Positions 30,657 through 40,828 of a stretch of 64,000 nt of DNA are shown here, in pieces. The stretch spans positions 1-64,000 of the forward strand of contig JBBSEF010000002.1 in the NCBI GenBank assembly GCA_038240015.1. The letters run 5' to 3'. This DNA comes from CAHJXF01 sp038240015 (GTDB lineage: Bacteria > Pseudomonadota > Gammaproteobacteria > Burkholderiales > Burkholderiaceae_D). Under the pieces are notes generated by a model. That model saw only the letters and a program-made list of their open reading frames with translations. It did not search any database and was not told the DNA's origin. The translations under genes were made by a program, and so were the position numbers. The stretch's first letter is position 1, and every line of letters starts with the position of its first letter.

Positions 30657-32328
30657 CCGCAGTCGTAGTCGTAGTCGCGGCGGCAGCCGCGAACACCACG
30701 CACAGCAGCGCCCACAGATCCGCGCTCGCGTTGATCGGCCGTTCCATCACCACGATCAGGACTGCCCCGACGACGAGCCCGATCGACAGGATCTTCTCTT
30801 CGATTTCGAGCGACCCATTCCACACCGTCGACGGATGCGTCAGCGCGAGCATCGCGTAACCGACGATCGCGGGCGCGAACAGCAGCGAAGGAAAATCGCG
30901 GTAGCGTGCGTCGAAGATCAGCAGCAGATTGACGAGGGTCGCGGCGATCAGCCAGAAGCCTTGCAGCGCGCCCGAAATGGCGCCGGGAAACGCGCGGCGT
31001 GTGCCGCATCGCTTGAACGAGTCGACCATCGCTGCGCACGCGAGTCCCTCATGGTCGACATTCGCGCTTGCATTTCCGTCCATCCATAGCGCGACCCGGT
31101 TAGCGATTAAGGCCGCCGTCGGCACCGCAACGATCGTCATGCCGAGGGTGAGCGCCCATTCGAAAGCATCGCGATTGGCGAAGATGAAGTGCCGCACCTC
31201 GGCCGCGACGATCGCTCCGATGAAGAAACCCGCGAGCGCGCGCACCGCGCTTGCACGCGAGAGAGCGCGTGCGCGCGCGAACAAGCCGCCGAACAGCGTG
31301 AACGCGGCGGCACAAGCGAAGCCGACCACCAGGCCGACCCACCACCGCGCATCTTCGACGACCGGACCGCTCAACGGAAACTTGTCGCGCAGGTCATCAT
31401 CGTAGAGACCCCAATAGCCGCCGACAGTGCCTTCGAGCTTCTTCTTCCACGGCTGATCGAATGCCTCGATCACGTTGTACGAAAGCCTTGTCTTCTCGAC
31501 GAAGCGCATGAACTCGCGAAAGAAGCGCGCTTCGTTGACGCGGCTCGGCACCGCCTGCCAGCGCTGTCGGCCTTGGCTCGGCCAGCCGGTCTCGCCGATC
31601 AGGAACTCGCGTCCGGGAAACGCTGCCTGCATCTTGTTGTAAATCGCGTCCACATGCGCGATCGCGCCGTCGATCGCTACCGGCTGGTCTTCCCAATACG
31701 GCAGGATGTGGATGGTGATGAAGTCGACCGCGGGCGCGACTTCGCGGTACTTCAACCAGAACTCCCACACGTCGGCATAAGTGACCGGTAGCCCCGTCGC
31801 GGCTCGCACCGCGCGCAGGTGTTCCGCGAGGGTCCGCTGCGGCAACTCGCCGCGCAGCAGGACTTCGTTGCCCACGACCACTGCGCGGATCACATCGCGC
31901 TCGCGATTGGCGACCGCGACGGCAAGCGCAAGTTCTTCGGCGTTCTCGGCGGCATTGCGCGACAGCCAGGCGCCGAGCAAGACCTTCATGCCATGGCGCC
32001 GCGCAATCGCCGGAACCTGGTCGAGTCCCTGCCCGACTGAATAAGTCCGCACGCAGTCGAAGCGCCGCGACAGGGCTTTCAGATCCTCTTCGATGCGTTC
32101 GGCCGACACCCGATAGCCCGGCGTGAACGGCGACTCCCCCGCTTTTCGATAGGGCGCATACGACACGCATGCGATGCGGCCCGAAGGCGCTGCGGCCATT
32201 TCGACGGGTATGCCGAGCCGCACCCAATACCACGTCGATGCGACAGTCGCGACCGCGAGTAGCGCGAGTATGGCCGCACGTGCGCGAGCGACGGTCACGA
32301 CCGGGCGGATCACAGGGCGCGCGTCCAC
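30604..32328 (-). CDS. Membrane-bound GH17-like glycosyl hydrolase
   Basis: A 574-residue protein. An N-terminal membrane helix (about 19-36) precedes a periplasmic GH17-like barrel. The proposed acid/base Glu155 is in VVGNEVLLRGE and the nucleophile Glu246 in LIGETGWPSQG; VRTYSVGQGLDQVP and YWGLYDD are other family marks. Residues 325-560 are a polytopic region with about seven helices, so it may process or synthesise a beta-glucan at the membrane. The last 25 residues are a low-complexity Ala/Thr tail. The start is GTG 32328. Confidence 0.8.
   Translation of the reverse strand: MDARPVIRPVVTVARARAAILALLAVATVASTWYWVRLGIPVEMAAAPSGRIACVSYAPYRKAGESPFTPGYRVSAERIEEDLKALSRRFDCVRTYSVGQGLDQVPAIARRHGMKVLLGAWLSRNAAENAEELALAVAVANRERDVIRAVVVGNEVLLRGELPQRTLAEHLRAVRAATGLPVTYADVWEFWLKYREVAPAVDFITIHILPYWEDQPVAIDGAIAHVDAIYNKMQAAFPGREFLIGETGWPSQGRQRWQAVPSRVNEARFFREFMRFVEKTRLSYNVIEAFDQPWKKKLEGTVGGYWGLYDDDLRDKFPLSGPVVEDARWWVGLVVGFACAAAFTLFGGLFARARALSRASAVRALAGFFIGAIVAAEVRHFIFANRDAFEWALTLGMTIVAVPTAALIANRVALWMDGNASANVDHEGLACAAMVDSFKRCGTRRAFPGAISGALQGFWLIAATLVNLLLIFDARYRDFPSLLFAPAIVGYAMLALTHPSTVWNGSLEIEEKILSIGLVVGAVLIVVMERPINASADLWALLCVVFAAAAATTTTTAATTATATALSQAPACRR
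30641..30691. repeat. Low-complexity gcagtcgtag tract
   Basis: Repeated units of agtcgtag/agtcgcgg and gcagccgc lie where the 3' ends of the convergent genes 30276-30656 and 30604-32328 overlap. On the minus strand it encodes the Ala/Thr tail of the GH17-like protein. Slippage here would change both C-termini. Confidence 0.6.
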
Positions 32329-32424
32329 GGCGGGGCGGTGCTGGCAGTGGCGATTGCGTTCATGGTGACTTCATCGGTGGCGCATTCTATCGAGGCTGTT
32401 CACGGCATCGCTAGAATCCTCGCC

Positions 32425-33768
32425 ATGTTCGACTCTCCGCCTCTCGCTACGTGCGCGCGCGCCTTCGACATCTGCATCGTCGGCGCCGGACCCGCAGGCT
32501 CGACCGCTGCCTATCTGCTCGCGCGACAGGGCTTGTCGGTCGCGCTGGTCGATCGCGCGCGTTTCCCGCGCGACAAGATCTGCGGCGACGGCATCACGCC
32601 CCGCGGCGCGCGCGTGCTGAAGCGCATCGGCGCGCTCGATCTAGTCGCGACGAATGGCTTCGCGTGCCGCGGAGTCGACATACACGGACGGGGGGTCGAT
32701 GGCGACACGGTCGAGTTCACGATACGTTTCGATCGAACTCGCGAAGGCGACGCCAACGACCTCATCGTGCTGCCGCGTTTCACGCTCGATGCCTTGTTGT
32801 TGCAGCACGCGATGAGCGCGGGTCCGACGCTGTTCGATGCGACCAAAGTCATCGACATCGAAACGCATGACACGCGAGCGCGCGTGATCACCGATTCGGA
32901 TCTCGTGATCGATGCGGCGATGGTCGTGCTTGCGACCGGCGCCGAGTCGCAGTTGCTGCGCGCCTGCGGACTGCTTGAAAAGAAACCGCCGCTCGAACAC
33001 GCGGCCCGTGCGTATTTCGAAAACGTCGAGGGGTTGACCGACCGGGTCGTGTTGTTCTTCGATGGTGTGGACCTGCCCGGCTACGGATGGATTTTTCCGA
33101 CGTCGCCCACCTCCGCCAACATCGGCTGCGGCGTGTTCGCGCAAGGCGGGGCGCAGACCAGACCTCGTCCGATGCCGCAGTCTCAGAGGCTCGAGCAATT
33201 GCTGGCGACGCATCCGATGCTCACCCACATGCTCGCGAACGCCACACGCAGCGCGACGATGCGCGCGTATCCGTTGCGGACCGACTTCAAGCGCGCATTC
33301 GCGGGACGCGGCCGCATGGTCGTCATCGGCGAAGCGGCCGGTCTCGTCAATCCGATTACCGGAGAAGGCATCGACTACGCGCTCGAGTCGGCCGAGTTCG
33401 CCGCGGCCGCGATCGCCGCGCATTGGCCCGCGAACAACGCATCGATCAGAGCAGCGACGGCGACGGCGACTGCCAGCATCGATGCAGCATGCGCGCATCG
33501 AATCACCGAAGACTACCGAGCGCGTTTGTCCAGGCGATTCACCACACGCTTCGCGCTTTATCGCGCGGCTCAACGTCTCGCGCTTACGCCGTCACGCATG
33601 CCGGCGCTAATCACGCAAGTCGCAAGCGCCCCAGCGTTGCAACGGCTGGTGATCGACGGGCTTTTTGGTCGTGCAAAGCTTGCGCATCTCTTCAGGCCGG
33701 CAACGCTTTGGCAAGTCGCGCGTTTGTTGATGCGTGGAACCGCACGGCCAGCCGCGACTCGCCGCTGA
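32425..33768 (+). CDS. Geranylgeranyl-reductase-like FAD oxidoreductase
   Basis: A 447-residue flavoprotein. DICIVGAGPAGSTAAYLLA near residues 14-32 is the FAD dinucleotide-binding motif. VDRARFPRDKICGDGITPRG near 41-60 is the PxxKxCGG-like mark of geranylgeranyl reductase and related halogenase/monooxygenases. MVVIGEAAGLVNPITGEGI near 295-313 is the second FAD contact. It probably reduces or hydroxylates an isoprenoid or other lipid; the substrate is unknown. No ribosome site is seen before ATG 32425; TAGAAT sits 7 bases upstream, so it may be leaderless. Confidence 0.88.
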   Translation: MFDSPPLATCARAFDICIVGAGPAGSTAAYLLARQGLSVALVDRARFPRDKICGDGITPRGARVLKRIGALDLVATNGFACRGVDIHGRGVDGDTVEFTIRFDRTREGDANDLIVLPRFTLDALLLQHAMSAGPTLFDATKVIDIETHDTRARVITDSDLVIDAAMVVLATGAESQLLRACGLLEKKPPLEHAARAYFENVEGLTDRVVLFFDGVDLPGYGWIFPTSPTSANIGCGVFAQGGAQTRPRPMPQSQRLEQLLATHPMLTHMLANATRSATMRAYPLRTDFKRAFAGRGRMVVIGEAAGLVNPITGEGIDYALESAEFAAAAIAAHWPANNASIRAATATATASIDAACAHRITEDYRARLSRRFTTRFALYRAAQRLALTPSRMPALITQVASAPALQRLVIDGLFGRAKLAHLFRPATLWQVARLLMRGTARPAATRR

Positions 33769-33820
33769 AGCGATGCCTCTTGTTGAATCAATTGCCGGGC
33801 GAAGGCGGGAGCCACGCCCG

Positions 33821-35107
33821 TCAAAGTTTGATGACCAGTTCGTTGCAGAGCTGTCCGGACGGAAGCAGGTGTGTGCTGTGCAGATCACTCTGCGTTGTCA
33901 ACTCCTTGAGCAGCGTCTTGCGCGGCACCTCGCTGTTCGAAGCATCCTGCCCGTGCTTGCCCGGCATCGTCGACATCAGCGTCGTCAGACGTCCGGGTTT
34001 CGTGCGCGGACCCTTCTTGTTGAACTGCGCCCACATGCTGCGCGGGGTGGCGTTTCGGCTGCCGTGATGGCCGACCTTGTACAAGTCCACGTCGGCGAGC
34101 GATTCCCGGACCTTGGGCTTCGACAACGCGTACTGCCAGTTCTCGATCTGCGCGTCGCCCGGAAACAATAGTTTGCGGCTGCCCGTGTCGAACAGCAGAA
34201 TCAGGCTGGTGTTGTTCATCTGCTTGTCGAGCGAGCGAACGATCTGCAGCATCTGCTCACCGCGCGCTTCTCTCATGCGGTAGGCGAGCCAGCGCACAGG
34301 CATCGGCAGCTTGCCTCCGGTTGCAGAAACGCGTTTCGGAAATATCGGTGCGGACCGACCCGCGATATCGCCGTCGTCGGCCAGGCGCCGTCGACGCAAC
34401 TGCCAGAACTCGGCCGGATTCGACGCCGCCTCTTTGCCGATGGTGGTGGTTTGCTGAAGCGTCGGTGGGCCCAGCACGGAGGTCTTCACGCCAGGAAGGA
34501 TCGCGTCAAGCCCGGATGGGCTGCCATGAAAGGCATAGACCCGCTTGGGCGACATCGTCGCCAGGTTCTGGACAGCCGACAGATTCGACAGGTTGTCTTC
34601 GCCGATGAATCGCATCTGCCCGGCGATGCTCGCCGAGAATGCTTGCGGATCGCGGGTCAGTCGGTCGACTACTTCCTGCGAGATGGCGTGCATGTGGCGC
34701 AGCGCTTGTCGCGTCGAGCGAAGGCCAGTCAATGCGACGCCGGTCGGCGCGGTGGCGTCGATCGCCAGATCGGGCTGCTCGGTCCAGGGCTGAAGGACGA
34801 GCGCGGGCTTGAGCGAGCGGATGACATCGCCCGATCCCTTGCCGTCGGCCTTGGTCGAGAAGCCGCTGATGTGGTCGGCGTGGCGGTGGGTCGCGATCAC
34901 GGCGTCTAGACGGCCGTTGCACTTCACGGCGATGTCTTTCGCGATCGTCAACAACTGGTCGGAGGCTACGTCCGCCGGCAGGCCGGTCGTGCCGAAGTCG
35001 ATGAGCACGTGGCGGTTGCGATCGGGGTAGGCAAAGCGCAAGAGGAAGCAGTCGCCGAAACCGACCTGGTAGGTGAAGATCGTCACGGATGCAGGTTTGC
35101 TCGGCAT
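33821..35107 (-). CDS. Metallo-beta-lactamase-fold hydrolase
   Basis: A 428-residue MBL-superfamily protein. The di-zinc motif THRHADHISG lies near residues 73-82. LLFPGDAQIENW and VGHHGSRNATP carry the downstream metal ligands. The N-terminal TIFTYQVGFGDCFLLRF is typical of the ComEC/Rec2-like MBL branch. No signal peptide is seen, so it is cytoplasmic. The start at 35107 overlaps the stop of the zincin gene by one base (TGATG), and a G-rich run (AAAGGGGG) provides the ribosome site. The substrate is unknown. Confidence 0.87.
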   Translation of the reverse strand: MPSKPASVTIFTYQVGFGDCFLLRFAYPDRNRHVLIDFGTTGLPADVASDQLLTIAKDIAVKCNGRLDAVIATHRHADHISGFSTKADGKGSGDVIRSLKPALVLQPWTEQPDLAIDATAPTGVALTGLRSTRQALRHMHAISQEVVDRLTRDPQAFSASIAGQMRFIGEDNLSNLSAVQNLATMSPKRVYAFHGSPSGLDAILPGVKTSVLGPPTLQQTTTIGKEAASNPAEFWQLRRRRLADDGDIAGRSAPIFPKRVSATGGKLPMPVRWLAYRMREARGEQMLQIVRSLDKQMNNTSLILLFDTGSRKLLFPGDAQIENWQYALSKPKVRESLADVDLYKVGHHGSRNATPRSMWAQFNKKGPRTKPGRLTTLMSTMPGKHGQDASNSEVPRKTLLKELTTQSDLHSTHLLPSGQLCNELVIKL

Positions 35108-36879
35108 CAGCGGCCCCCTTTCTTGCCGGCATTGATCCTCCACACGTCCGCATCGGCTCGGTCTCGGTGGATGTTGGCGAAATGATTCCGCGTGTCCTTC
35201 GGCTGGTCGAGCAGATCGTTTTTCCAGAGGAACTCGAGTCGCGCCATCTGACGCTGCACGTCGTCGATACGGTGCTCGATGTGGTACTTGATCCGGCCGT
35301 ACTGATCGAAGATCAACGTCCCTCCGCCGTATCCGGTGATGGACTGCTGCGATGACATCCCTTCGGGCCGCCGGACCTTGAGAAAGCTTTCCGCCTCGGC
35401 CGCGAACAGGCGCGCAACCTGAACGTATTCGCACACGGTTTCGCGCAGGAAGAACCCGTCCGGTCCCTGACGCACGGCCGGCCGTACCCAGCACACGCGC
35501 ATGTAGGCGCGATCATCGATGTTCAGCACGCGCCGGTTTTCCCAGATGAAACGAAACACCTCCTCGCGGTCGCGCAGCATGGTTTCGAAGTTCGTGCGGT
35601 TGTAGACGATGTCCGCGTTGCCGTCGAATTCATTCCAGCAGCCGGTCACCGCATCGGCGTTCTGCGTCGCAGGCCCGAGGGTGTAGGAGCGAAACGTTTT
35701 CAGCAGCAGCGGCCGATACCCGTGCGGATCGCCGGGCCAGACTTCCGCATCCGCAGTCAGCAGCGCCGAGAGATAGTCGCCGAAAGCCAGGTCGACCGGC
35801 GGACAGTAATCGAGCGCTCGAATCGCGATCGTCAGCAGCGCCTCTGCGGCTCGCGTTCCCTCCTCGATCACCATGTCGAGGTTGTACTTGTTTCCTTCGA
35901 ACGTGCCCAGGCCCGCGATGCGCAGCGTCCACATGCCAAGAAAGCTGCGCAGCATCGCGGCTGCGAAAATTTCTCCGCGATCGTGAGGCTCGGTCAGGTT
36001 CGACAGATGCTTGCCGGGCTCGATCTCGACCGATCGACGCAGGCAGTTCTGGCGAGAGCCCTCCATGTGCGTGCCGAACTCCTTGCCGATTCCCAGCAGG
36101 ATGGATTTTTTCAAGGCATCCTCGGAGACCGCGCCGACCGGAATCAAGCGGATCTTCTGAGGCGTACGCGCGACGCCCTTGCCCTGTGTGATCGCGACCT
36201 CCACGATCTGAGGCAGCGAGAACACCGACAAGAGAGCGACGACGTCGGCGAACCCTTCATGGAACGCGGCCTGGTCGGGTGTCGACGGCTCGGTGAATCC
36301 GTCGCGCAGGCCATCGAGCAATGCATGCGTGGTTTCATGCGCGACGATGTCGTGCGACAGGCAGGTGAAGACGGTGCGTCGCCGGTCTCTCGCAGATTTG
36401 AAATAGCCGAACAGCAGCGCCCGATCCTGCTCCGAATAGAACGCATTGGCATCGCAGAAGGCATGCGGCGCGATGTGCAATTGATGTCCGGTGAAGCCCC
36501 AGCTCACACGTCGACCCAGCGCGAACTCGAATCGCGCAAGGGTGCGCATGGCGATCGCATAGACGTTCTGCGCATGAAACGTGGGGTCGGCGAGCAGACG
36601 CGCTTCCCATGCCTTGCGCACCTTCGCGCTCGGTTCGCCCTCGGGCGGCGCGAAGGGATCGATCGGTTCCCCGAATTCGTCCACTTCGTACACCAACGGG
36701 TCGTACAGCACGTTGGCGGTCGCGTCGAAGTCGAGAACCTTGATGCGATATCCCACCGGACCTGCGGCCAGTTCTTCGCGCGGAACCGTCACTTGCGTGA
36801 AAGGCAACCGATTGCCGAGGCGCACCGCTGGATCCTGCGCGAGGATCGTGAGTTTTCGCGTATTGCCGATTGCCGCCAT
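35107..36879 (-). CDS. HEXXH zincin-like protein of unknown function
   Basis: A 590-residue protein. HETTH at 181-185 and HEGFAD at 207-212 form a gluzincin-type zinc site: two His in the first motif, a Glu as third ligand in the second, as in thermolysin-like proteases. There is no signal peptide, so it is probably cytoplasmic. The rest (about 240-590) is not recognised. GGGAG lies 6 bases before ATG 36879. Its stop is coupled to the MBL hydrolase. A proteolytic role is inferred from the motif only; the combination with an MBL enzyme is unusual. Confidence 0.8.
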   Translation of the reverse strand: MAAIGNTRKLTILAQDPAVRLGNRLPFTQVTVPREELAAGPVGYRIKVLDFDATANVLYDPLVYEVDEFGEPIDPFAPPEGEPSAKVRKAWEARLLADPTFHAQNVYAIAMRTLARFEFALGRRVSWGFTGHQLHIAPHAFCDANAFYSEQDRALLFGYFKSARDRRRTVFTCLSHDIVAHETTHALLDGLRDGFTEPSTPDQAAFHEGFADVVALLSVFSLPQIVEVAITQGKGVARTPQKIRLIPVGAVSEDALKKSILLGIGKEFGTHMEGSRQNCLRRSVEIEPGKHLSNLTEPHDRGEIFAAAMLRSFLGMWTLRIAGLGTFEGNKYNLDMVIEEGTRAAEALLTIAIRALDYCPPVDLAFGDYLSALLTADAEVWPGDPHGYRPLLLKTFRSYTLGPATQNADAVTGCWNEFDGNADIVYNRTNFETMLRDREEVFRFIWENRRVLNIDDRAYMRVCWVRPAVRQGPDGFFLRETVCEYVQVARLFAAEAESFLKVRRPEGMSSQQSITGYGGGTLIFDQYGRIKYHIEHRIDDVQRQMARLEFLWKNDLLDQPKDTRNHFANIHRDRADADVWRINAGKKGGR

Positions 36880-36927
36880 CGCGACTCCCGCCGTGGGGGA
36901 AACGCAAGTAAATGACCAAGGGGTTAT

Positions 36928-39321
36928 TTAAGCAAGTGCTTTTTGCGAGGCTCCGGTCGATTGACCTTCGACGACCGTCAACGCCGTGAGATTGACGATG
37001 CGCCGCACCGTCGCCGATGGAGTGAGGATGTTGACCGGCGCCGAACATCCGAGCAGCACCGGACCGATCGCGATGTTGTGGCCGGCCGCGGTCTTCAGCA
37101 GGTTGTACGCGATGTTGGCCGCATCGATGTTGGGAAGCACCAGCAGATTGGCCTCGCCCGTGAAGGTCGTGTCGTCGACGATTTCGCGGCGCAGCCGTTC
37201 GTCGAGCGCGCAGTCACCGTGCATTTCGCCATCGACTTCGAAGTCGAGGCGGCCCTCGGCTTCGCGCTCGCGTTTGCGTTCGTTCAGTAGTCGCAAGGTT
37301 TCGCGCATCTTGACCGCCGACGGCGCGTTCGACGAGCCGAAGTTCGAATGCGACAACAGCGCGACCTTGGGCAAGATGCCGACGCTGCGCATCGCCTCGG
37401 CCGCCATGATCGTGATCTCGCACAGTTGTTCGGCGGTCGGATCGTCGTTGATGTGCGTGTCGACCAGAAACACCTGACGCCCCGGCAGGATCAGACCGTT
37501 CATGGCCGCATACACCTTCGCGCCGGGCGCGTGCCCGAGGACTTCATCGATGTAGGTGAGGTGTCGATGAACCGTGCTGATGGTGCCGCAGATCATGCCG
37601 TCGGCCTCGCCCTTCTTGATCAGCATCGCACCGATCAGCGTGGTCCGGCGGCGCATCTCGAGGCGCGCCATCTGTTCGCTCACGCCACGCCGCATCATCA
37701 GCGCGTGATAGGTCTGCCAGTAATCGCGATAGCGTTCGTCGTGCTCGGTGTTGACCACCATGAAATCGGCGCCGGCCTTCAGCCGCAATCCGAAGCGGAC
37801 GATGCGCTGCTCGATGACGTCGGGACGTCCGATCAGGATCGGCGACGCGATCTTCTCGTCGACCACCACCTGCACCGCGCGCAGCACGCGTTCCTCTTCG
37901 CCTTCGGCGAACACGATGCGTTTCTGCTCGGGCGCCACGGCGCGCGCCGACGCGAAGATCGGCTTCATCAGCGTGCCGCTCTGATAGACGAATTGCACGA
38001 GGCGCTCGCGATACGCGTCCATGTCGTCGATCGGTCGCAGCGCGACGCCCGAGTCCATCGCTGCTTGCGCAACCGCGGGCGCGATCTTGACGATCAGGCG
38101 CGGATCGAACGGTTTCGGAATCAGGTACTCGGGACCAAACGACATGCCCTCGATCCCATAGGCGGTCGCGACGATGTCGCTCTGTTCGCGGCGCGCGAGT
38201 TCGGCGAGCGCGTTGACCGTCGCGATTTCCATTTCGCGCGTGATGGTCGTCGCGCCCACATCGAGCGCGCCGCGAAAGATGAACGGAAAGCAGAGGACGT
38301 TGTTGACCTGATTCGGATAGTCGGTGCGGCCGGTAGCTAAAATCGCGTCGGGTCGCACCGCCTTGGCTAGCTCGGGAAGAATCTCGGGCGTGGGATTGGC
38401 GAGCGCGAAGATGATCGGATCCTTCGCCATGGTCGCGACCATGTCCTGCTTCAACACCCCACCCGCGGACAGGCCGAGGAACACGTCGGCGCCGACCATC
38501 ACCTCGGCGAGCGAACGTGCCGAGGTCTCTTGCGCGAAGCGTTCCTTGTCGGGGTCCATCAACTCGGCGCGTCCTTTGTAGACCACACCGGCGAGGTCGG
38601 TCAGCCAGATGTTACCGATCGGTAATCCGAGGTCGATCAGCAGATCGACGCACGCGAGCGCGGCCGCGCCCGCTCCCGACACGACCAGCTTCACCTCGCT
38701 GATTTTCTTGCCGACAACGATCATCCCGTTGGTCATCGCCGCACCGACGATGATCGCGGTGCCGTGCTGATCGTCGTGGAAGACCGGGATCTTCATGCGC
38801 TTGCGCAGCACGCGTTCGATTTCGAAGCATTCGGGCGCCTTGATGTCTTCGAGGTTGATGCCGCCGAAGGTGGGTTCGAGTGCGGCGATCACCTCGATCA
38901 GCTTCGCCGGGTCGCGCTCGTTGATCTCGATATCGAACACGTCGATGCCGGCGAATTTCTTGAACAGCACACCCTTGCCTTCCATCACCGGCTTGGCCGC
39001 GAGCGGACCGATCGCTCCGAGACCAAGCACCGCGGTGCCGTTGGTGATGACGCCCACCAGATTGCCGCGCGCCGTATAACGAAACGCATTGTTCGGATCG
39101 GTGACGATCTCTTCGCACGCAGCGGCCACTCCCGGCGAATAGGCGAGCGCGAGATCGCGCTGATTGACCAGCGACTTGGTCGGTGCAATCGAGATTTTTC
39201 CGGGGGTGGGAAACTCGTGGTACTCGAGCGCGGCACGACGCAACTCGGTCTGCTTGTCGACGGGTTGAACCGGTGGCGGCTCTACTGGCGCGGCATTGGG
39301 AGGACGCAGGGGATCGGTCAT
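36928..39321 (-). CDS. maeB: NADP-dependent malic enzyme with phosphotransacetylase-like domain
   Basis: Decarboxylates malate to pyruvate. The 797-residue product has a malic enzyme domain at about 30-440 (SLVNQRDLALAYSPGVA, VFHDDQHGTAIIVGAA, VVSGAGAAALACVDLL). A C-terminal Pta-like domain at about 450-790 (KRIVFAEGEEERVLRA, VFLVDTHINDDPTAEQ) is usually regulatory. The start at 39321 is supported by the family; the frame continues upstream to 39408. It is divergent from the aminotransferase gene. Confidence 0.95.
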   Translation of the reverse strand: MTDPLRPPNAAPVEPPPVQPVDKQTELRRAALEYHEFPTPGKISIAPTKSLVNQRDLALAYSPGVAAACEEIVTDPNNAFRYTARGNLVGVITNGTAVLGLGAIGPLAAKPVMEGKGVLFKKFAGIDVFDIEINERDPAKLIEVIAALEPTFGGINLEDIKAPECFEIERVLRKRMKIPVFHDDQHGTAIIVGAAMTNGMIVVGKKISEVKLVVSGAGAAALACVDLLIDLGLPIGNIWLTDLAGVVYKGRAELMDPDKERFAQETSARSLAEVMVGADVFLGLSAGGVLKQDMVATMAKDPIIFALANPTPEILPELAKAVRPDAILATGRTDYPNQVNNVLCFPFIFRGALDVGATTITREMEIATVNALAELARREQSDIVATAYGIEGMSFGPEYLIPKPFDPRLIVKIAPAVAQAAMDSGVALRPIDDMDAYRERLVQFVYQSGTLMKPIFASARAVAPEQKRIVFAEGEEERVLRAVQVVVDEKIASPILIGRPDVIEQRIVRFGLRLKAGADFMVVNTEHDERYRDYWQTYHALMMRRGVSEQMARLEMRRRTTLIGAMLIKKGEADGMICGTISTVHRHLTYIDEVLGHAPGAKVYAAMNGLILPGRQVFLVDTHINDDPTAEQLCEITIMAAEAMRSVGILPKVALLSHSNFGSSNAPSAVKMRETLRLLNERKREREAEGRLDFEVDGEMHGDCALDERLRREIVDDTTFTGEANLLVLPNIDAANIAYNLLKTAAGHNIAIGPVLLGCSAPVNILTPSATVRRIVNLTALTVVEGQSTGASQKALA

Positions 39322-39505
39322 GATGGCTTTCGGTGAGGATCGTGAACGCTCAGCAGCGGTATGCCAATAGCGGTTGCCTGCGGAGGGCTTGAACCAGCGT
39401 TTGAACAACGGACTGCAATTATCCGTCCGCGCGAACGAGCAAACAATGCGCGACCCCGGCGCTTGCCCCTATCATCGCGCCGTCACGACTTCACACGCCA
39501 CCGAC

Positions 39506-40735
39506 ATGGACCGCAGTCACGCACTGGCGCTCGCCGCGCGCACCGACCACATCATGCCCTTCCACGTGATGGAGCTGATGAAGCACGCCCACACGCTCGA
39601 ACTGCAAGGGCGGCACATCATTCACATGAGCATCGGCGAGCCCGACTTCACGGCGCCGCAGAGCGTGATCGATGCGCTGGTGACAGCGATGCAGCGTGGA
39701 GACACGCACTACACCGCGGCCGTCGGCATCTTTCCGCTTCGGCGCGCGATCGCGGAATTTCAGAAGGCGCGCCACGGCGTCGACATCGACCCGGCCCGCA
39801 TCATCATCACGGCCGGCGCATCGGGCGCGTTGTTGCTGACGATGGCCGCAGTGGTGAATCCGGGGCAGGAAATCCTGATGCCCGATCCTTCCTATCCATG
39901 CAATCGTCATTTCGTCGCGGCCTTCGACGGCGTCGCGAAATTGATTCCGTCGGGACCGGAAGATCGCTTTCAGTTGACCGCCGAGATGGTCGAGAGCCAT
40001 TGGACCGAGGCCACGCGCGGCGTGCTCATCGCGTCGCCGTCGAACCCAACGGGGACGTCGATCGCACCGGCCGAACTGCGACGCATCATCGAGATGGTCG
40101 CTGCGAAGAAGGGCATCACCATCGTCGACGAGATCTATCTCGAACTGTCGTATGAGGATGCGGGTGAGGACGCGGGCGCGTTACGCCATCGCTCCGCGCT
40201 CGAATTGAGCGACGACGTGATCGTCATCAGCAGCTTCTCGAAATATTTCCACATGACCGGCTGGCGGCTGGGCTGGGCCGTGGTTCCCGAAAGTCTCGTG
40301 CCGACCTTCGAGAAGCTCGCACAGAATCTTTTCATCTGCGCCTCGACACCCGCCCAGTACGCGGCGCTCGCGTGCTTCGAACCCGAGGCGCTCGCCATCT
40401 ACGAAGAACGCAAGAAAGAATTCAAGCGGCGCCGCGACTACATCGTTCCAGCATTGCGCGAGATTGGATTCGAAGTGCCGGTCATGCCCGACGGTGCGTT
40501 CTATGTCTATGCGGACTGCCGTCGCTTTCTCACGCGCGAGCTCCCCGACAGCAATGCGCTCGTATTGCACATACTCGACGAGGCCGGTGTCGCGCTCGTG
40601 CCGGGTAAAGACTTCGGGCGCTACCAGCCCGAGCGGTGGCTGCGACTGTCCTATGCGACGTCGATGGAGAATCTGCGCGAAGCGGTGGCGCGCATTGCGC
40701 GACTACTGGTCGCAGACAAGCGCAGCGTCGCTTGA
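39506..40735 (+). CDS. Class I/II PLP-dependent aminotransferase
   Basis: A 409-residue aminotransferase. SIGEPDFTAPQSVIDA near residue 42 and ITAGASGALLL are substrate and PLP-phosphate contacts. SPSNPTGTSIAP holds the conserved Asn-Pro and IVDEIYLELSY the PLP ring Asp. SFSKYFHMTGWRLGW contains the Schiff-base Lys, and WLRLSYATSMENL the substrate Arg. The branch is similar to aspartate/alanine-type transaminases; exact substrates cannot be assigned. ATG 39506 is favoured over 39374. TATCAT near 39475 may be a -10. Confidence 0.9.
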   Translation: MDRSHALALAARTDHIMPFHVMELMKHAHTLELQGRHIIHMSIGEPDFTAPQSVIDALVTAMQRGDTHYTAAVGIFPLRRAIAEFQKARHGVDIDPARIIITAGASGALLLTMAAVVNPGQEILMPDPSYPCNRHFVAAFDGVAKLIPSGPEDRFQLTAEMVESHWTEATRGVLIASPSNPTGTSIAPAELRRIIEMVAAKKGITIVDEIYLELSYEDAGEDAGALRHRSALELSDDVIVISSFSKYFHMTGWRLGWAVVPESLVPTFEKLAQNLFICASTPAQYAALACFEPEALAIYEERKKEFKRRRDYIVPALREIGFEVPVMPDGAFYVYADCRRFLTRELPDSNALVLHILDEAGVALVPGKDFGRYQPERWLRLSYATSMENLREAVARIARLLVADKRSVA

Positions 40736-40828
40736 GTCCATGTGTCGTTCCCGGCAACGCAGAGGACCTCGACGGGCCAGGTGCGACGCAGAGGAGATTC
40801 TCCCGAGCCGGAATGACAGGCTACTGCG

